Source of the DNA: Plasmopara viticola
Taxonomy: Eukaryota > Oomycota > Peronosporomycetes > Peronosporales > Peronosporaceae
DNA length: 64,000 bases
Direction of reading: 5' to 3'
NCBI GenBank assembly: GCA_001695595.3
Contig: MBPM02000108.1
Coordinates: 1 to 64,000, forward strand
The notes under the pieces were generated by a model. That model had not been told where the DNA came from, did no database searches, and saw only the letters and a program-made list of their open reading frames with translations. Of the stretch, positions 34,082 through 43,761 are shown piece after piece (the stretch's first letter is position 1; every line of letters begins with the position of its first letter). A program made the position numbers and the translations under genes.

Positions 34082-34105
34082 GAACCACCTCGGTGGTCAT
34101 CCGTA

Positions 34106-34136
<31 letters not shown>

Positions 34137-34185
34137 GGCCCCTGCGCAAGGATGACACGCATAAATCGAGAAGTATCGCACTTTT
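34082..34185 (+). ncRNA. U6: U6 snRNA, copy 32
   Basis: Same as copy 1. Confidence 0.93.
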
Positions 34186-34325
34186 ATTTGTGTTTGGTGC
34201 CGTTGCTCGGCTCGTCGTCTCATCACAAATCAGGTAAACAGCGCTCACTATCTATATTAACATAGCGAGTATATAGTGAAGTAATCTGGAACGAATTTAG
34301 CAAAAAGTCAGTAAAGCGCAAGTTT

Positions 34326-34397
34326 TGAGGGAGGAGGGGATCGAACCCCCGACCGCTGGGACTGGAATCCAGCGCTCTACCACTGAGCTATTCCCCC
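34326..34397 (-). tRNA. tRNA-Trp-CCA: tRNA-Trp(CCA), copy 33
   Basis: One change at the T-stem/acceptor junction (GAGGGAGGAGGGG on +). Confidence 0.85.
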
Positions 34398-34900
34398 GGG
34401 TCCGAAAACTCAGACATTTGTCTAGTATAGATCAAGAATAAAGTTAATGAGCCTGCATATCATTTGGACGTTGCGAAAAAGTGCCTCACACTACTGGTCT
34501 TGCTTGACTGCCTTTAACACACATCAGTTGTTGCTGCTGTACGGCGTGACTGGTATTTCTTACATGTATTGCGACTAAACGTAGTAACATTCGCACTAAT
34601 CGAATTGTTTTGTTTATATGCTTTGTGTTGGGCTTGCTACTTGTGTGTAATTATTATTGTATTTGACCTTATTGCATCTAATTACGTCGCTGCAGCTCAA
34701 TGGTCGAGCACTTGATTTGTTCAACCTCTTAAGTTTCTCCTTGATGTAGCGCCTACTTTGTGTCGTGTGCTGCACATCGTTGTGTCTCATGTTAGATGCC
34801 TAGAAGCGGGTGAGCGATGGGCTTGAATGTATTCGAGTGCTTCGCGTGGAGGGAAGCCGGAATTGATATGGTAGTGCTGTATTGTACTTCCACCGAGGAT

Positions 34901-34981
34901 GACAGCTTGGCCGAGTGGTTAAGGCGTTAGCCTGCTAAGTTAATGGGGTAACCCGCGTGAGTTCGAATCTCACAGCTGTCG
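34901..34981 (+). tRNA. tRNA-Ser-GCU: tRNA-Ser(GCU), copy 32
   Basis: Same as copy 1. Confidence 0.94.
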
Positions 34982-35178
34982 AATTATGCTATCCACGTCA
35001 GTCAATGAATTATCTTTTCATTTGCTCAACAAGCATCTTGCGAAGTGAAGCCGATGATCGACATTTATTAAATTGCGGTCAATACGAAAAAATAGCGGGA
35101 TGCCTTTTTCCCTAAAGTGGTTTTGGATGGGAGGTCCAAGCACTCCATTTATATCTGCTCGGTACCACACGTAAATAG

Positions 35179-35202
35179 GAACCACCTCGGTGGTCATCCG
35201 TA

Positions 35203-35233
<31 letters not shown>

Positions 35234-35282
35234 GGCCCCAGCGCAAGGATGACACGCATAAATCGAGAAGTATCGCACTTTT
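35179..35282 (+). ncRNA. U6: U6 snRNA, copy 33, variant
   Basis: CCCCAGCGC substitution, shared with copy 31 by local duplication; normal T-run. Confidence 0.82.
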
Positions 35283-35412
35283 ATTTGTGTTTAGTGCCGT
35301 TGCTCGGCTCGTCGTCTCATCACAAATCAGGCAAACTGCGCTTACTATCTATAGCGAGGATAGTGAAGCAATCTGGAACGGATTTAGCAAAAAGTCAGTA
35401 AAGCGCAAGTTT

Positions 35413-35484
35413 TGAGGGAAGAGGGGATCGAACCCCCGACCGCTGGGACTGGAATCCAGCGCTCTACCACTGAGCTATTCCCCC
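35413..35484 (-). tRNA. tRNA-Trp-CCA: tRNA-Trp(CCA), copy 34
   Basis: Same as copy 1. Confidence 0.9.
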
Positions 35485-35594
35485 GGGTCCGAAAACTCAG
35501 ACATTTGTATAGTATAGATCAAGAATAAAGTTAATGAACCTGCATATCATTTAGACGTTGCGAAAAAAAGCCCCACACTATTGGCCTTGCTTGA

Positions 35595-35638
35595 CTGCGC
35601 AAGGATGACACGCATAAATCGAAAAGCATCGCACTTTT
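35595..35638 (+). pseudogene. 3' fragment of U6 inside mini-unit 2
   Basis: Same junction and length as the fragment at 33044. Confidence 0.85.
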
Positions 35639-35778
35639 ATTTGTGTTTAGTGCCGTTGCTCGGCTCGTCGTCTCATCACAAATCAGGTAAACAGCGCTCA
35701 CTATCTATATTAACATAGCGAGTATATAGTGAAATAATCTGGAACGAATTTAGCAAAAAGTCAGTAAAGCGCAAGTTT

Positions 35779-35850
35779 TGAGGGAAGAGGGGATCGAACC
35801 CCCGACCGCTGGGACTGGAATCCAGCGCTCTAACACTGAGCTATTCCCCC
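35779..35850 (-). tRNA. tRNA-Trp-CCA: tRNA-Trp(CCA), copy 35, in mini-unit 2
   Basis: AGTGTTA D loop as in copy 32. Confidence 0.78.
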
Positions 35851-36055
35851 GGGTCCTAAAACTCAGACATTTGTCTAGTATAGATCAAGAATAAAGTTAA
35901 TTAACCTGCATATCATTTTTACGTTGCGAAAAAAAGCCCCACACTGTTGGCCTTGCTTGACTGCCTTTAGCACACATCTGTTGTTGCTGCCGTACGGCGT
36001 GCTTGGAATTTCTTACGTGTATTGCGACCAAACGTAGGAACAATCGCACTGATCG

Positions 36056-36084
36056 ATATAAACAAAATCAAATTTTGTTTATAT
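36056..36084. repeat. Perfect 13-bp palindrome in an array spacer
   Basis: ATATAAACAAAAT, loop CAA, then ATTTTGTTTATAT. The right arm is close to the normal spacer (GTTTTGTTTATATG). The left arm is an inverted extra copy absent from the sister unit at 33.5 kb. Confidence 0.85.
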
Positions 36085-36366
36085 GATTTTTGTTTGGGCT
36101 TGCTACTTGTGTGTTAATTTTATTGTATTTGACTTTATTGCGTCTAATTACGTCGCTGCAGCTCAATGGTCGAGCACTCGATTTGTTCAACCTCTTAAGT
36201 TTCTTCTTGATGTAGCACCTACTCTGTGTCGGGTGCTGCACAACGTTGTGTCTCATGTTAGATGCCTAGAAGCGGGTGAGCGATGTGCTTGAATGTATTT
36301 GAGTGCTTCGCGTGGAGGGAAGCCGCAATTAATATGGTAGTGCTGTATTGTACTTCCACCGAGGAT

Positions 36367-36447
36367 GACAGCTTGGCCGAGTGGTTAAGGCGTTAGCCTG
36401 CTAAGTTAATGGGGTAACCCGCGTGAGTTCGAATCTCACAGCTGTCG
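36367..36447 (+). tRNA. tRNA-Ser-GCU: tRNA-Ser(GCU), copy 33
   Basis: Same as copy 1. Confidence 0.94.
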
Positions 36448-36644
36448 AATTATGCTATCCACGTCAGTCAATGAATTATCTTTTCATTTGCTCAACAAGC
36501 ATCTTGCGAAGTGAAGCCGATGATCGACATTTATTAAAATGCGGTCAATACGAAAAAATAGCGGGATGCCTTTTTCCCTAAAGTGGTTTTGGATGGGAGG
36601 TCCAAGCACTCCATTTATATTTGCTCGGTAGCACACGTAAATAG

Positions 36645-36668
36645 GAACCACCTCGGTGGTCATCCGTA

Positions 36669-36699
<31 letters not shown>

Positions 36700-36748
36700 G
36701 GCCCCTGCGCAAGGATGACACGCATAAATCGAGAAGTATCGCACTTTT
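36645..36748 (+). ncRNA. U6: U6 snRNA, copy 34
   Basis: Same as copy 1. Confidence 0.93.
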
Positions 36749-36888
36749 ATTTGTGTTTAGTGCCGTTGCTCGGCTCGTCGTCTCATCACAAATCAGGTAA
36801 ACAGCGCTCACTATCTATATTAACATAGCGAGTATATAGTGAAGTAATCTGGAACGAATTTAGCAAAAAGTCAGTAAAGCGCAAGTTT

Positions 36889-36960
36889 TGAGGGAGGAGG
36901 GGATCGAACCCCCGACCGCTGGGACTGGAATCCAGCGCTCTACCACTGAGCTATTCCCCC
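36889..36960 (-). tRNA. tRNA-Trp-CCA: tRNA-Trp(CCA), copy 36
   Basis: Junction change as in copy 33. Confidence 0.85.
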
Positions 36961-37464
36961 GGGTCCGAAAACTCAGACATTTGTATAGTATAGATCAAGA
37001 ATAAACTTAATGAGCCTGCATATCATTTGGACGTTGCGAAAAAAAGCCCCACACTATTGGCCTTGCTTGACTGCCTTCAGCATACATCTGTTCATGCTGC
37101 CGTATGGCGTGACTGGAATTTCTTACGTGTATTGCGACCAAACGTAGAAACATTCGCACTGATCGAATTGTTTTGTTCATATTCTTTGTGTTTGGGCTTG
37201 CGACTTGTGTGTAAATTTTATTGTATTTGACCTTCTTGCGTCTAATTACGTCGCTGCAGCTCAATGGTCGAGCACTCGGTTTGTTCAACCTCTTGAGTTG
37301 CTTCTTGATGTAGCGCCTACTCTGTGTCGTGTGCTGCACATCGTTGTGTCTCATGTTAGATGCCTAGAAGCGGGTGAGCGATGTGCTTGAATGTATTTGA
37401 AAGCTTCGCGTGGAGGGAAGCCGCAATTGATATGGTAGTGCTGTATTGTACTTCCACCGAGGAT

Positions 37465-37545
37465 GTCAGCTTGGCCGAGTGGTTAAGGCGTTAGCCTGCT
37501 AAGTTAATGGGGTAACCCGCGTGAGTTCGAATCTCACAGCTGTCG
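37465..37545 (+). tRNA. tRNA-Ser-GCU: tRNA-Ser(GCU), copy 34, acceptor variant
   Basis: GTCAGCT acceptor mismatch; the rest matches copy 1. Confidence 0.82.
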
Positions 37546-37742
37546 AATTATGCTATCCACGTCAGTCGATGAATTATCTTTTCATTTGCTCAACAAGCAT
37601 CTTGCAAAGTGAAGCCGATGATCGACATTTATTAAAATGTGGTCAATACGAAAACATAGCGGGATGCCTTTTTCCCTAAAGTGGTTTTGGATGGGAGGTC
37701 CAAGCACTCCATTTATATCTGCTCAGCAGCACACGTAAATAG

Positions 37743-37824
37743 GAACCACCTCGGTGGTACAGAGAAGATTAGCATGGCCTCTGTGCAAGGATGACAAGCA
37801 TAAATCGAGAAGTATCGCACTTTT
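37743..37824 (+). ncRNA. U6: U6 snRNA, copy 35, 22-nt deletion form
   Basis: Deletion as in copy 25, plus GGCCTCTGTGCAAGG and GACAAGCA substitutions in the internal stem-loop. Probably non-functional. Confidence 0.6.
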
Positions 37825-37958
37825 ATTTGTGTTTGTGCCGTTGCTCGGCTCGTCATCACAAACCAGGCAAACAGCGCTCACAATCTATATTAAAATAGCA
37901 AGTAAATAGTGAAGCAATCTGGAACGAATTTATCAAAAAGTCAGTAAGGCGCAACTTT

Positions 37959-38030
37959 TGAGGGAAGAGGGGATCGAACCCCCGACCGCTGGGACTGGAA
38001 TCCAGCGCTCTACCACTAAGCTAATCCCCC
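37959..38030 (-). tRNA. tRNA-Trp-CCA: tRNA-Trp(CCA), copy 37, variant
   Basis: Acceptor GGGGGAT and D stem GCTT: two pairs disturbed. Confidence 0.75.
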
Positions 38031-38531
38031 GGGTCCGAAAACTCAGACATTTGTATAGTATAGATCAAGAATAAAGTTAATGAGCCTGCATATCATTTGG
38101 ACGTTACGAAAAAGTGCTTCACACTACTGGCCTTGCTTGACTGCCTTTAGCACACATCTGTTGTTGCTGCCGTACGGCGTGACTGGAATTTCTTACGTGT
38201 ATTGCGACTAAACGTAGTGACATTCGCACTGATCGAATCGTTTTGTTTACATGCTTTGTGATAGGGCTTGCGACTTGTGTGTAAATTTTATTGTATTCGA
38301 CCTTCTTGCGTCTAATTACGTCGCTGCAGCTCAATGGTCGAGCACTCGGTTTGTTTAACCTCTTAAGTTTCTTCTTGATGTAGCGCCTACTTGTCGTGTG
38401 CTGCACATCGTTGTGTCTCATGTTGGATGCCTAGAAGCGGGTGAGCAATGTACTTGAATGTGTTTGTGTGCTTCGCGTGGAGGGAAGCCGCAATTGATAT
38501 GGTAGTGCTGTATTGAAATTCCAACGAGGAT

Positions 38532-38612
38532 GTCAGCTTGGCCGAGTGGTTAAGGCGTTAGCCTGCTAAGTTATTGGGGTAACCAGCGTGAGTTCGAATC
38601 TCACAGCTGTCG
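38532..38612 (+). tRNA. tRNA-Ser-GCU: tRNA-Ser(GCU), copy 35, variant
   Basis: GTCAGCT acceptor mismatch, GTTATTGGGG after the anticodon stem, and AACCAG in the variable arm. Confidence 0.78.
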
Positions 38613-38809
38613 AATTATGCTAACGACGTCAGTCAATGAATTATCTTTTCATTTGCTCAACAAGCATCTTGCGAAGTGAAGCCGATGATCGACATTTATT
38701 AAAATGCGGTCAATACGAAAACTTAGCGGGATGCCTTTCTCCCTAAAGTGGTTTTGGATGGGAGGTCCAAGCACTCCATTTATATCTGCTCAGCAGCACA
38801 CGTAAATAG

Positions 38810-38891
38810 GAACCACCTCGGTGGTACAGAGAAGATTAGCATGGTCCCTGCGCAAGGATGATACGCATAAATCGAGAAGTATCGCACTTTT
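38810..38891 (+). ncRNA. U6: U6 snRNA, copy 36, 22-nt deletion form
   Basis: Deletion as in copy 25, plus ATGGTCCC and GATGATACGCA substitutions. Confidence 0.62.
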
Positions 38892-39029
38892 ATTTGTGTT
38901 TAGTACCGTTGCTCGGCTCGTCGTCTAATCACAAATCAGACAAACAGCGCTCACTATCTATATTAAAATAGCGAGGATAGTGAAGCATTTAGGAACGAAT
39001 GTAGCAAAAAGTCAGTAAAGCGCAAGTTT

Positions 39030-39101
39030 TGAGGGAAGAGGGGATCGAACCCCCGACCGCTGGGACTGGAATTCAGCGCTCTACCACTGTGCTATTCCCC
39101 C
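39030..39101 (-). tRNA. tRNA-Trp-CCA: tRNA-Trp(CCA), copy 38, variant
   Basis: Anticodon stem CTGAA and D stem GCAC: further mismatches. Probably weak. Confidence 0.68.
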
Positions 39102-39581
39102 GGGTCCGAAATCTTAGACATTTGTGTAGTCTAGATCAAGAATAAAGTTAATGAACCTGCATATCATTTGGACGTTGCGAAAAAAACCCCACACTATTGG
39201 TCTTGCTTGACTGCCTTTAGCACACATCTGTTGTTGCTGCCGTACGGCGTGACTGGAATTTCTTACGTGTATTGCGACTAAACGTAGTAACATTCGCACT
39301 GATCGAATTGTTTTGTTCATATGCTTTGTGTTTGGCTTGCTACTTGTGTGTAAACTTAATTGTATTTGACCTTATTGCGTCTAATTACGTCGCTGCAGCT
39401 CAATGTTCGAGCACTCGATTTGTTCAACCTCTTGAGATTCTCTTAGATGTAGCACCTACTTTTTGTCTCATGTTAGATGCCTAGAAGCGGGTGAGCGATG
39501 TGCTTGAATGTATTTGAGTGCTTCGCGTGGAGGGAAGCCGCAATCGATATGGTAGTGCTATATTGTACTTCCACCGAGGAT

Positions 39582-39662
39582 GACAGCTTGGCCGAGTGGT
39601 TAAGGCGTTAGCCTGCTAAGTTAATGGGGTAACCCGCGTGAGTTCGAATCTCACAGCTGTCG
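39582..39662 (+). tRNA. tRNA-Ser-GCU: tRNA-Ser(GCU), copy 36
   Basis: Gene body same as copy 1. Its 5' flank is of the CAATCGATATGG type found at the far left of the window. Confidence 0.93.
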
Positions 39663-39859
39663 AATTATGCTATCCACGTCAGTCAGTCAATTATCTTTTC
39701 AATTGCTCAACAAGCATCTCGCAAAGTGAAGCCGATGATCGACATTTATTAAAATGCGGTCAATACGAAAACATAGCGGGATGCCTTTTTCCCTAAAGTG
39801 GTTTTGGATGGGAGGTCCAAGCACTCCTTTTATATCTGCTCAGCAGCACACGTAAATAG

Positions 39860-39963
39860 GAACCACCTCGGTGGTCATCCGTAAGAATTGGAACGATACA
39901 GAGAAGATTAGCATGGCCCCTGCGCAAGGATGACACGCATAAATCGAGAAGTATCGCACTTTT
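39860..39963 (+). ncRNA. U6: U6 snRNA, copy 37
   Basis: Full length; one change, GTAAGAATTGG. Confidence 0.9.
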
Positions 39964-40103
39964 ATTTGTGTTTAGTGCCGTTGCTCGGCTCGTCGTCTCA
40001 TCACAAATCAGGCAAACTGCGCTCACTATCAATATTAAAAAAGCGAGTAAATAGTGAAGCAATCTGGAACGAATTTAGCAAAAAGTAAGTAAAGCGCAAG
40101 TTT

Positions 40104-40174
40104 TGAAGGAAGAGGGGATCGAACCCCCGACCGCTGGGACTGGAATCCAGCGCTCAACCACTGAGCTATCTACC
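40104..40174 (-). tRNA. tRNA-Trp(CCA), copy 39, likely defective
   Basis: 5' acceptor is GGTAGAT-like, the T/acceptor side reads GAAGGAAGAGGGG on +, and the D loop has AGTGGTTG. Several acceptor pairs are lost. Confidence 0.55.
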
Positions 40175-40677
40175 GGGTCCGAAACTCAGACATTTGTATA
40201 GTATAGATCAAGAATAAAGTTAATGAACCTGCATATCATTTGGACGTTGCGAAAAGAAGTCCCACTCTACTGGCCTTGCTTGACTGCCTTCAGCATACAT
40301 CTGTTGATGCTGCCGTATGGCGTGACTGGAATTTCTTACGTGTATTGCGACTAAACGTAGTAACATTCGCACTGATCGAATTGTTTTGTTCATATTCTTT
40401 GTGTTTGGGCTTGCGACTTGTGTGTAAATTTTATTGTATTTGACCTTCTTGCGTCTAATTACGTCGCTGCAGCTCAATGGTCGAGCACTCGGTTTGTTCA
40501 ACCTCTTAAGTTTCTTCTTGATGTAGCGCCTACTTTGTGTCGTGTGCTGCACATCGTTGTGTCTCATGTTGGATGCCTAGAAGCGGGTGAGCAATGTACT
40601 TGAATGTATTTGTGTGCTTCGCGTGGAGGGAAGCCGCAATTGATATGGTAGTGCTGTATTGAAATTCCACCGAGGAT

Positions 40678-40758
40678 GTCAGCTTGGCCGAGTGGTTAAG
40701 GCGTTAGCCTGCTAAGTTAATGGTATTACCCGCGCGAATTCGAATCTCACAGCTGTCG
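40678..40758 (+). tRNA. tRNA-Ser-GCU: tRNA-Ser(GCU), copy 37, likely defective
   Basis: GTCAGCT acceptor mismatch, variable arm TGGTATTACCC, and a T stem changed to GCGAA that no longer pairs well with CTCAC. Probably a decaying copy. Confidence 0.65.
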
Positions 40759-40950
40759 AATTATGCTATCCACGTCAGTCGATAAATTATCTTTTCATTT
40801 GCTCAACAAGCATCTTGCAAAGTGAAGCCGATGATCGACATTTATTTAAATGCGGTCAATACGAAAACATAGCGGGATGCCTTTTTCCCTAAAGTGGTTT
40901 TGGATGGGAGGTCCAAGCACTCCATTTATATCTGCAGCACACGTAAATAG

Positions 40951-41032
40951 GAACCACCTCGGTGGTACAGAGAAGATTAGCATGGCCCCTGCGCAAGGAT
41001 GACACGCATAAATCGAGACGTATCGCACTTTT
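40951..41032 (+). ncRNA. U6: U6 snRNA, copy 38, 22-nt deletion form
   Basis: Deletion as in copy 25; also CGAGACGTATC near the 3' end, and four bases are missing just upstream (TCTGCAGCAC). Confidence 0.65.
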
Positions 41033-41172
41033 ATTTGTGTTTAGTGCCGTTGCTCGGCTCGTCGTCTCATCACAAACCAGGCAAACAGCGCTCACTATCT
41101 ATATTAACATAGCGAGTATATAGTGAAGTAATCTGGAACGAATTTAGCAAAAAGTCAGTAAAGCGCAATTTT

Positions 41173-41244
41173 TGAGGGAAGAAAGGATCGAACCCCCGAC
41201 CGCTGGGACTGGAATCCAGCGCTCTACCACTGAGCTATTCCCCC
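41173..41244 (-). tRNA. tRNA-Trp-CCA: tRNA-Trp(CCA), copy 40
   Basis: T-stem 3' strand changed as in copy 27. Confidence 0.75.
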
Positions 41245-41354
41245 GGGTCCGAAAACTCAGACATTTGTATAGTATAGATCAAGAATAAAGTTAATGAACC
41301 TGCATATCATTTGGACGTTGCGAAAAAAAGCCCCACACTATTGGCCTTGCTTGA

Positions 41355-41398
41355 CTGCGCAAGGATGACACGCATAAATCGAAAAGCATCGCACTTTT
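41355..41398 (+). pseudogene. 3' fragment of U6 inside mini-unit 3
   Basis: Same junction and length as the fragments at 33044 and 35595. Confidence 0.85.
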
Positions 41399-41538
41399 AT
41401 TTGTGTTTAGTGCCGTTGCTCGGCTCGTCGTCTCATCACAAATCAGGTAAACAGCGCTCACTATCTATATTAACATAGCGAGTATATAGTGAAGGAATCT
41501 GGAACGAATTTAGCAAAAAGTCAGTAAAGCGCAAGTTT

Positions 41539-41610
41539 TGAGGGAAGAGGGGATCGAACCCCCGACCGCTGGGACTGGAATCCAGCGCTCTACCACTGAG
41601 CTATTCCCCC
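41539..41610 (-). tRNA. tRNA-Trp-CCA: tRNA-Trp(CCA), copy 41, in mini-unit 3
   Basis: Gene body same as copy 1; unlike copies 32 and 35 its D loop is normal. Confidence 0.88.
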
Positions 41611-42092
41611 GGGTCCTAAAACTCAGACATTTGTATAGTATAGATCAAGAATAAAGTTAATGGGCCTGCATATCATTTGGACGTTGCGAAAAAAAGCCCC
41701 ACACTATTGGCCTTGCTTGACTGCCTTTAGCACACATCTGTTGTTGCTGCCGTACGGCGTGACTGGTATTTCTTACGTGTATTGCGACTAAACGTAGAAA
41801 CATTCGCACTGATCGAATTGTTTTGTTCATATGCTTTTTGAATGGGCTTGCGACTTGTGTGTAAATTTCATTGTATTTGACCTTCTTGCGTCTAATTACG
41901 TCGCTGCAGCTCAATGGTCGAGCACTCGATTTGTTCAACCCCTTGAGATTCTTTTTGATGTAGCACCTACTTTTTGTCTCATGTTAGATGCCTAGAAGCG
42001 GGTGTGCGATGTGCTTGAATGTATTTGAGTGCTTCGCGTGGAGAGAAGCCGCAACTGATTTGGTAGTGCTGTATTGTAATTCCACCGAGGAT

Positions 42093-42173
42093 GACAGCTT
42101 GACCGAGTGGTTAAGGCGTTAGCCTGCTAAGTTAATGGGGTAACCCGCGTGAGTTCGAATCTCACAGCTGTCG
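42093..42173 (+). tRNA. tRNA-Ser-GCU: tRNA-Ser(GCU), copy 38, D-stem variant
   Basis: CTTGACCGAG replaces CTTGGCCGAG, breaking the first D-stem pair and altering the A box. Confidence 0.8.
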
Positions 42174-42370
42174 AATTATGCTATCCACGTCAGTCAGTCA
42201 ATTATCTTTTCAATTGCTCAACAAGCATCTCGCAAAGTGAAGCCGATGATCGACATTTATTAAAATGCGGTCAATACGAAAACATAGCGGGATGCCTTTT
42301 TCCCTAAAGTGGTTTTGGATGGGAGGTCCAAGCACTCCTTTTATATCTGCTCAGCAGCACACGTAAATAG

Positions 42371-42474
42371 GAACCACCTCGGTGGTCATCCGTAAGAATT
42401 GGAACGATACAGAGAAGATTAGCATGGCCCCTGCGCAAGGATGACACGCATAAATCGAGAAGTATCGCACTTTT
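42371..42474 (+). ncRNA. U6: U6 snRNA, copy 39
   Basis: Full length with GTAAGAATTGG, as in copy 37. Confidence 0.9.
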
Positions 42475-42614
42475 ATTTGTGTTTAGTGCCGTTGCTCGGC
42501 TCGTCGTCTCATCACAAATCAGGTAAACAGCGCTCACTATCAATATTAAAATAGCGAGTAAATAGTGAAGCAATCTGGAACGAATTTAGCAAAAAGTCAG
42601 TAAAGCGCAAGTTT

Positions 42615-42686
42615 TGAGGGAAGAGGGGATCGAACCCCCGACCGCTGGGACTGGAATACAGTGCTCTACCACTGTGCTATTCCACC
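42615..42686 (-). tRNA. tRNA-Trp-CCA: tRNA-Trp(CCA), copy 42, likely defective
   Basis: Acceptor GGTGGAA, D stem GCAC, and anticodon arm CTGTATTCCAG: mismatches in three stems. Confidence 0.58.
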
Positions 42687-43166
42687 GGGTCCGAAATCTT
42701 AGACATTTGTATAGTATAGATCAAGAATAAAGTTAATGAACCTGCATATCATTTGGACGTTGCGAAAAAAACCCCACACTATTGACCTTGCTTGACTGCC
42801 TTTAGCACACATCTGTTGTTGCTGCCGTACGGCGTGACTGGAATTTCTTACGTGTATTGCGACCAAACGTAGGAACAATCGCACTGATCGAATTGTTTTG
42901 TTCATATGCTTTGTGTTTGGCTTGCTACTTGTGTGTAAACTTTATTGTATTTGACCTTATTGCGTCTAATTACGTCGCTGCAGCTCAATGTTCGAGCACT
43001 CGATTTGTTCAACCTCTTGAGATTCTCTTAGATGTAGCACCTACTTTTTGTCTCATGTTTGATGCCTAGAAGCGGGTGTGCGATGGGCTTGAATGTATTT
43101 GAGTGCTTCGCGTAGAGGGAAGCCGCAATTGATATGGTAGTGCTGTATTGTAATTCCGCCGAGGAT

Positions 43167-43247
43167 GACAGCTTGGCCGAGTGGTTAAGACGTTAGCCTG
43201 CTAAGTTAATGGGGTAACCCGCGTGAGTTCGAATCTCACAGCTGTCG
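43167..43247 (+). tRNA. tRNA-Ser-GCU: tRNA-Ser(GCU), copy 39, D-stem variant
   Basis: AAGACG replaces AAGGCG, a mismatch in the D stem. Last tRNA-Ser before the array end. Confidence 0.8.
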
Positions 43248-43445
43248 AATTATGCTATCCACGTCAGTCAATCAATTATCTTTTCATTTTCTCAACAAGC
43301 ATCATGATAAGTGAAGCCGATGATCGACATTTATTAAAATGCGGTCAATACGAAAAAAATAGCGGAATGCCTTTTTCCCTAGAGTGATTTTGAATGTGAG
43401 GTCCAAGCACTCCATTTATATCTGCTTCAAAGCACACATAAATAG

Positions 43446-43549
43446 GAACCACATCGGTGGGCATCCGTAAGAATTGGAACGATACAGAGAAGATTAGCAT
43501 GGTCCCTGCGCAAGGATGACACGCATAAATCGAGAAGCATCGCACTTTT
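43446..43549 (+). ncRNA. U6: U6 snRNA, copy 40, edge copy
   Basis: 5' stem-loop changed to ACCACATCGGTGGG, plus ATGGTCCC. ACAGAGA and the 3' stem-loop are intact. Confidence 0.8.
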
Positions 43550-43689
43550 ATTTGTGTTTGGTGCCGTTGCTCGGCTCGTCGTCTCATCACAAATCAGGCA
43601 AACTGCGCTCACTATCAATATTAAAAAAGCGAGTAAATAGTGAAGCAATCTGGAACGAATTTAGCAAAAAGTAAGTAAAGCGCAAGTTT

Positions 43690-43761
43690 TGAGGGAAGAG
43701 GGGATCGAACCCCCGACCGCTGGGACTGGAATCCAGCGCTCTACCACTGAGCTATTCCCCC
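43690..43761 (-). tRNA. tRNA-Trp-CCA: tRNA-Trp(CCA), copy 43
   Basis: Same as copy 1 although the surrounding unit is the most diverged of the array. Confidence 0.9.

Larger units (their letters stand above)
32358..34900. repeat. Higher-order repeat, first copy
   Basis: Spans two units plus mini-unit 1. Marker changes TTAAATTGCGG, GGTACCACACG and CCCCAGCGC, then CTATATTAACATAGCG and GAGGGAGGAGGGG, recur in the same order in the next 2.56 kb. Confidence 0.8.
35595..35960. repeat. 366-bp mini-unit 2 (tRNA-Trp only)
   Basis: Same junction and same length as mini-unit 1; part of the 2.5-kb higher-order duplication. Confidence 0.9.
34901..37464. repeat. Higher-order repeat, second copy
   Basis: Carries the same ordered set of marker changes and mini-unit 2. 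It differs from the first copy by a few substitutions and the palindrome at 36056. Confidence 0.8.
41355..41720. repeat. 366-bp mini-unit 3 (tRNA-Trp only)
   Basis: Third occurrence of the same junction, about 5.8 kb further right and next to different neighbouring units. Confidence 0.9.
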
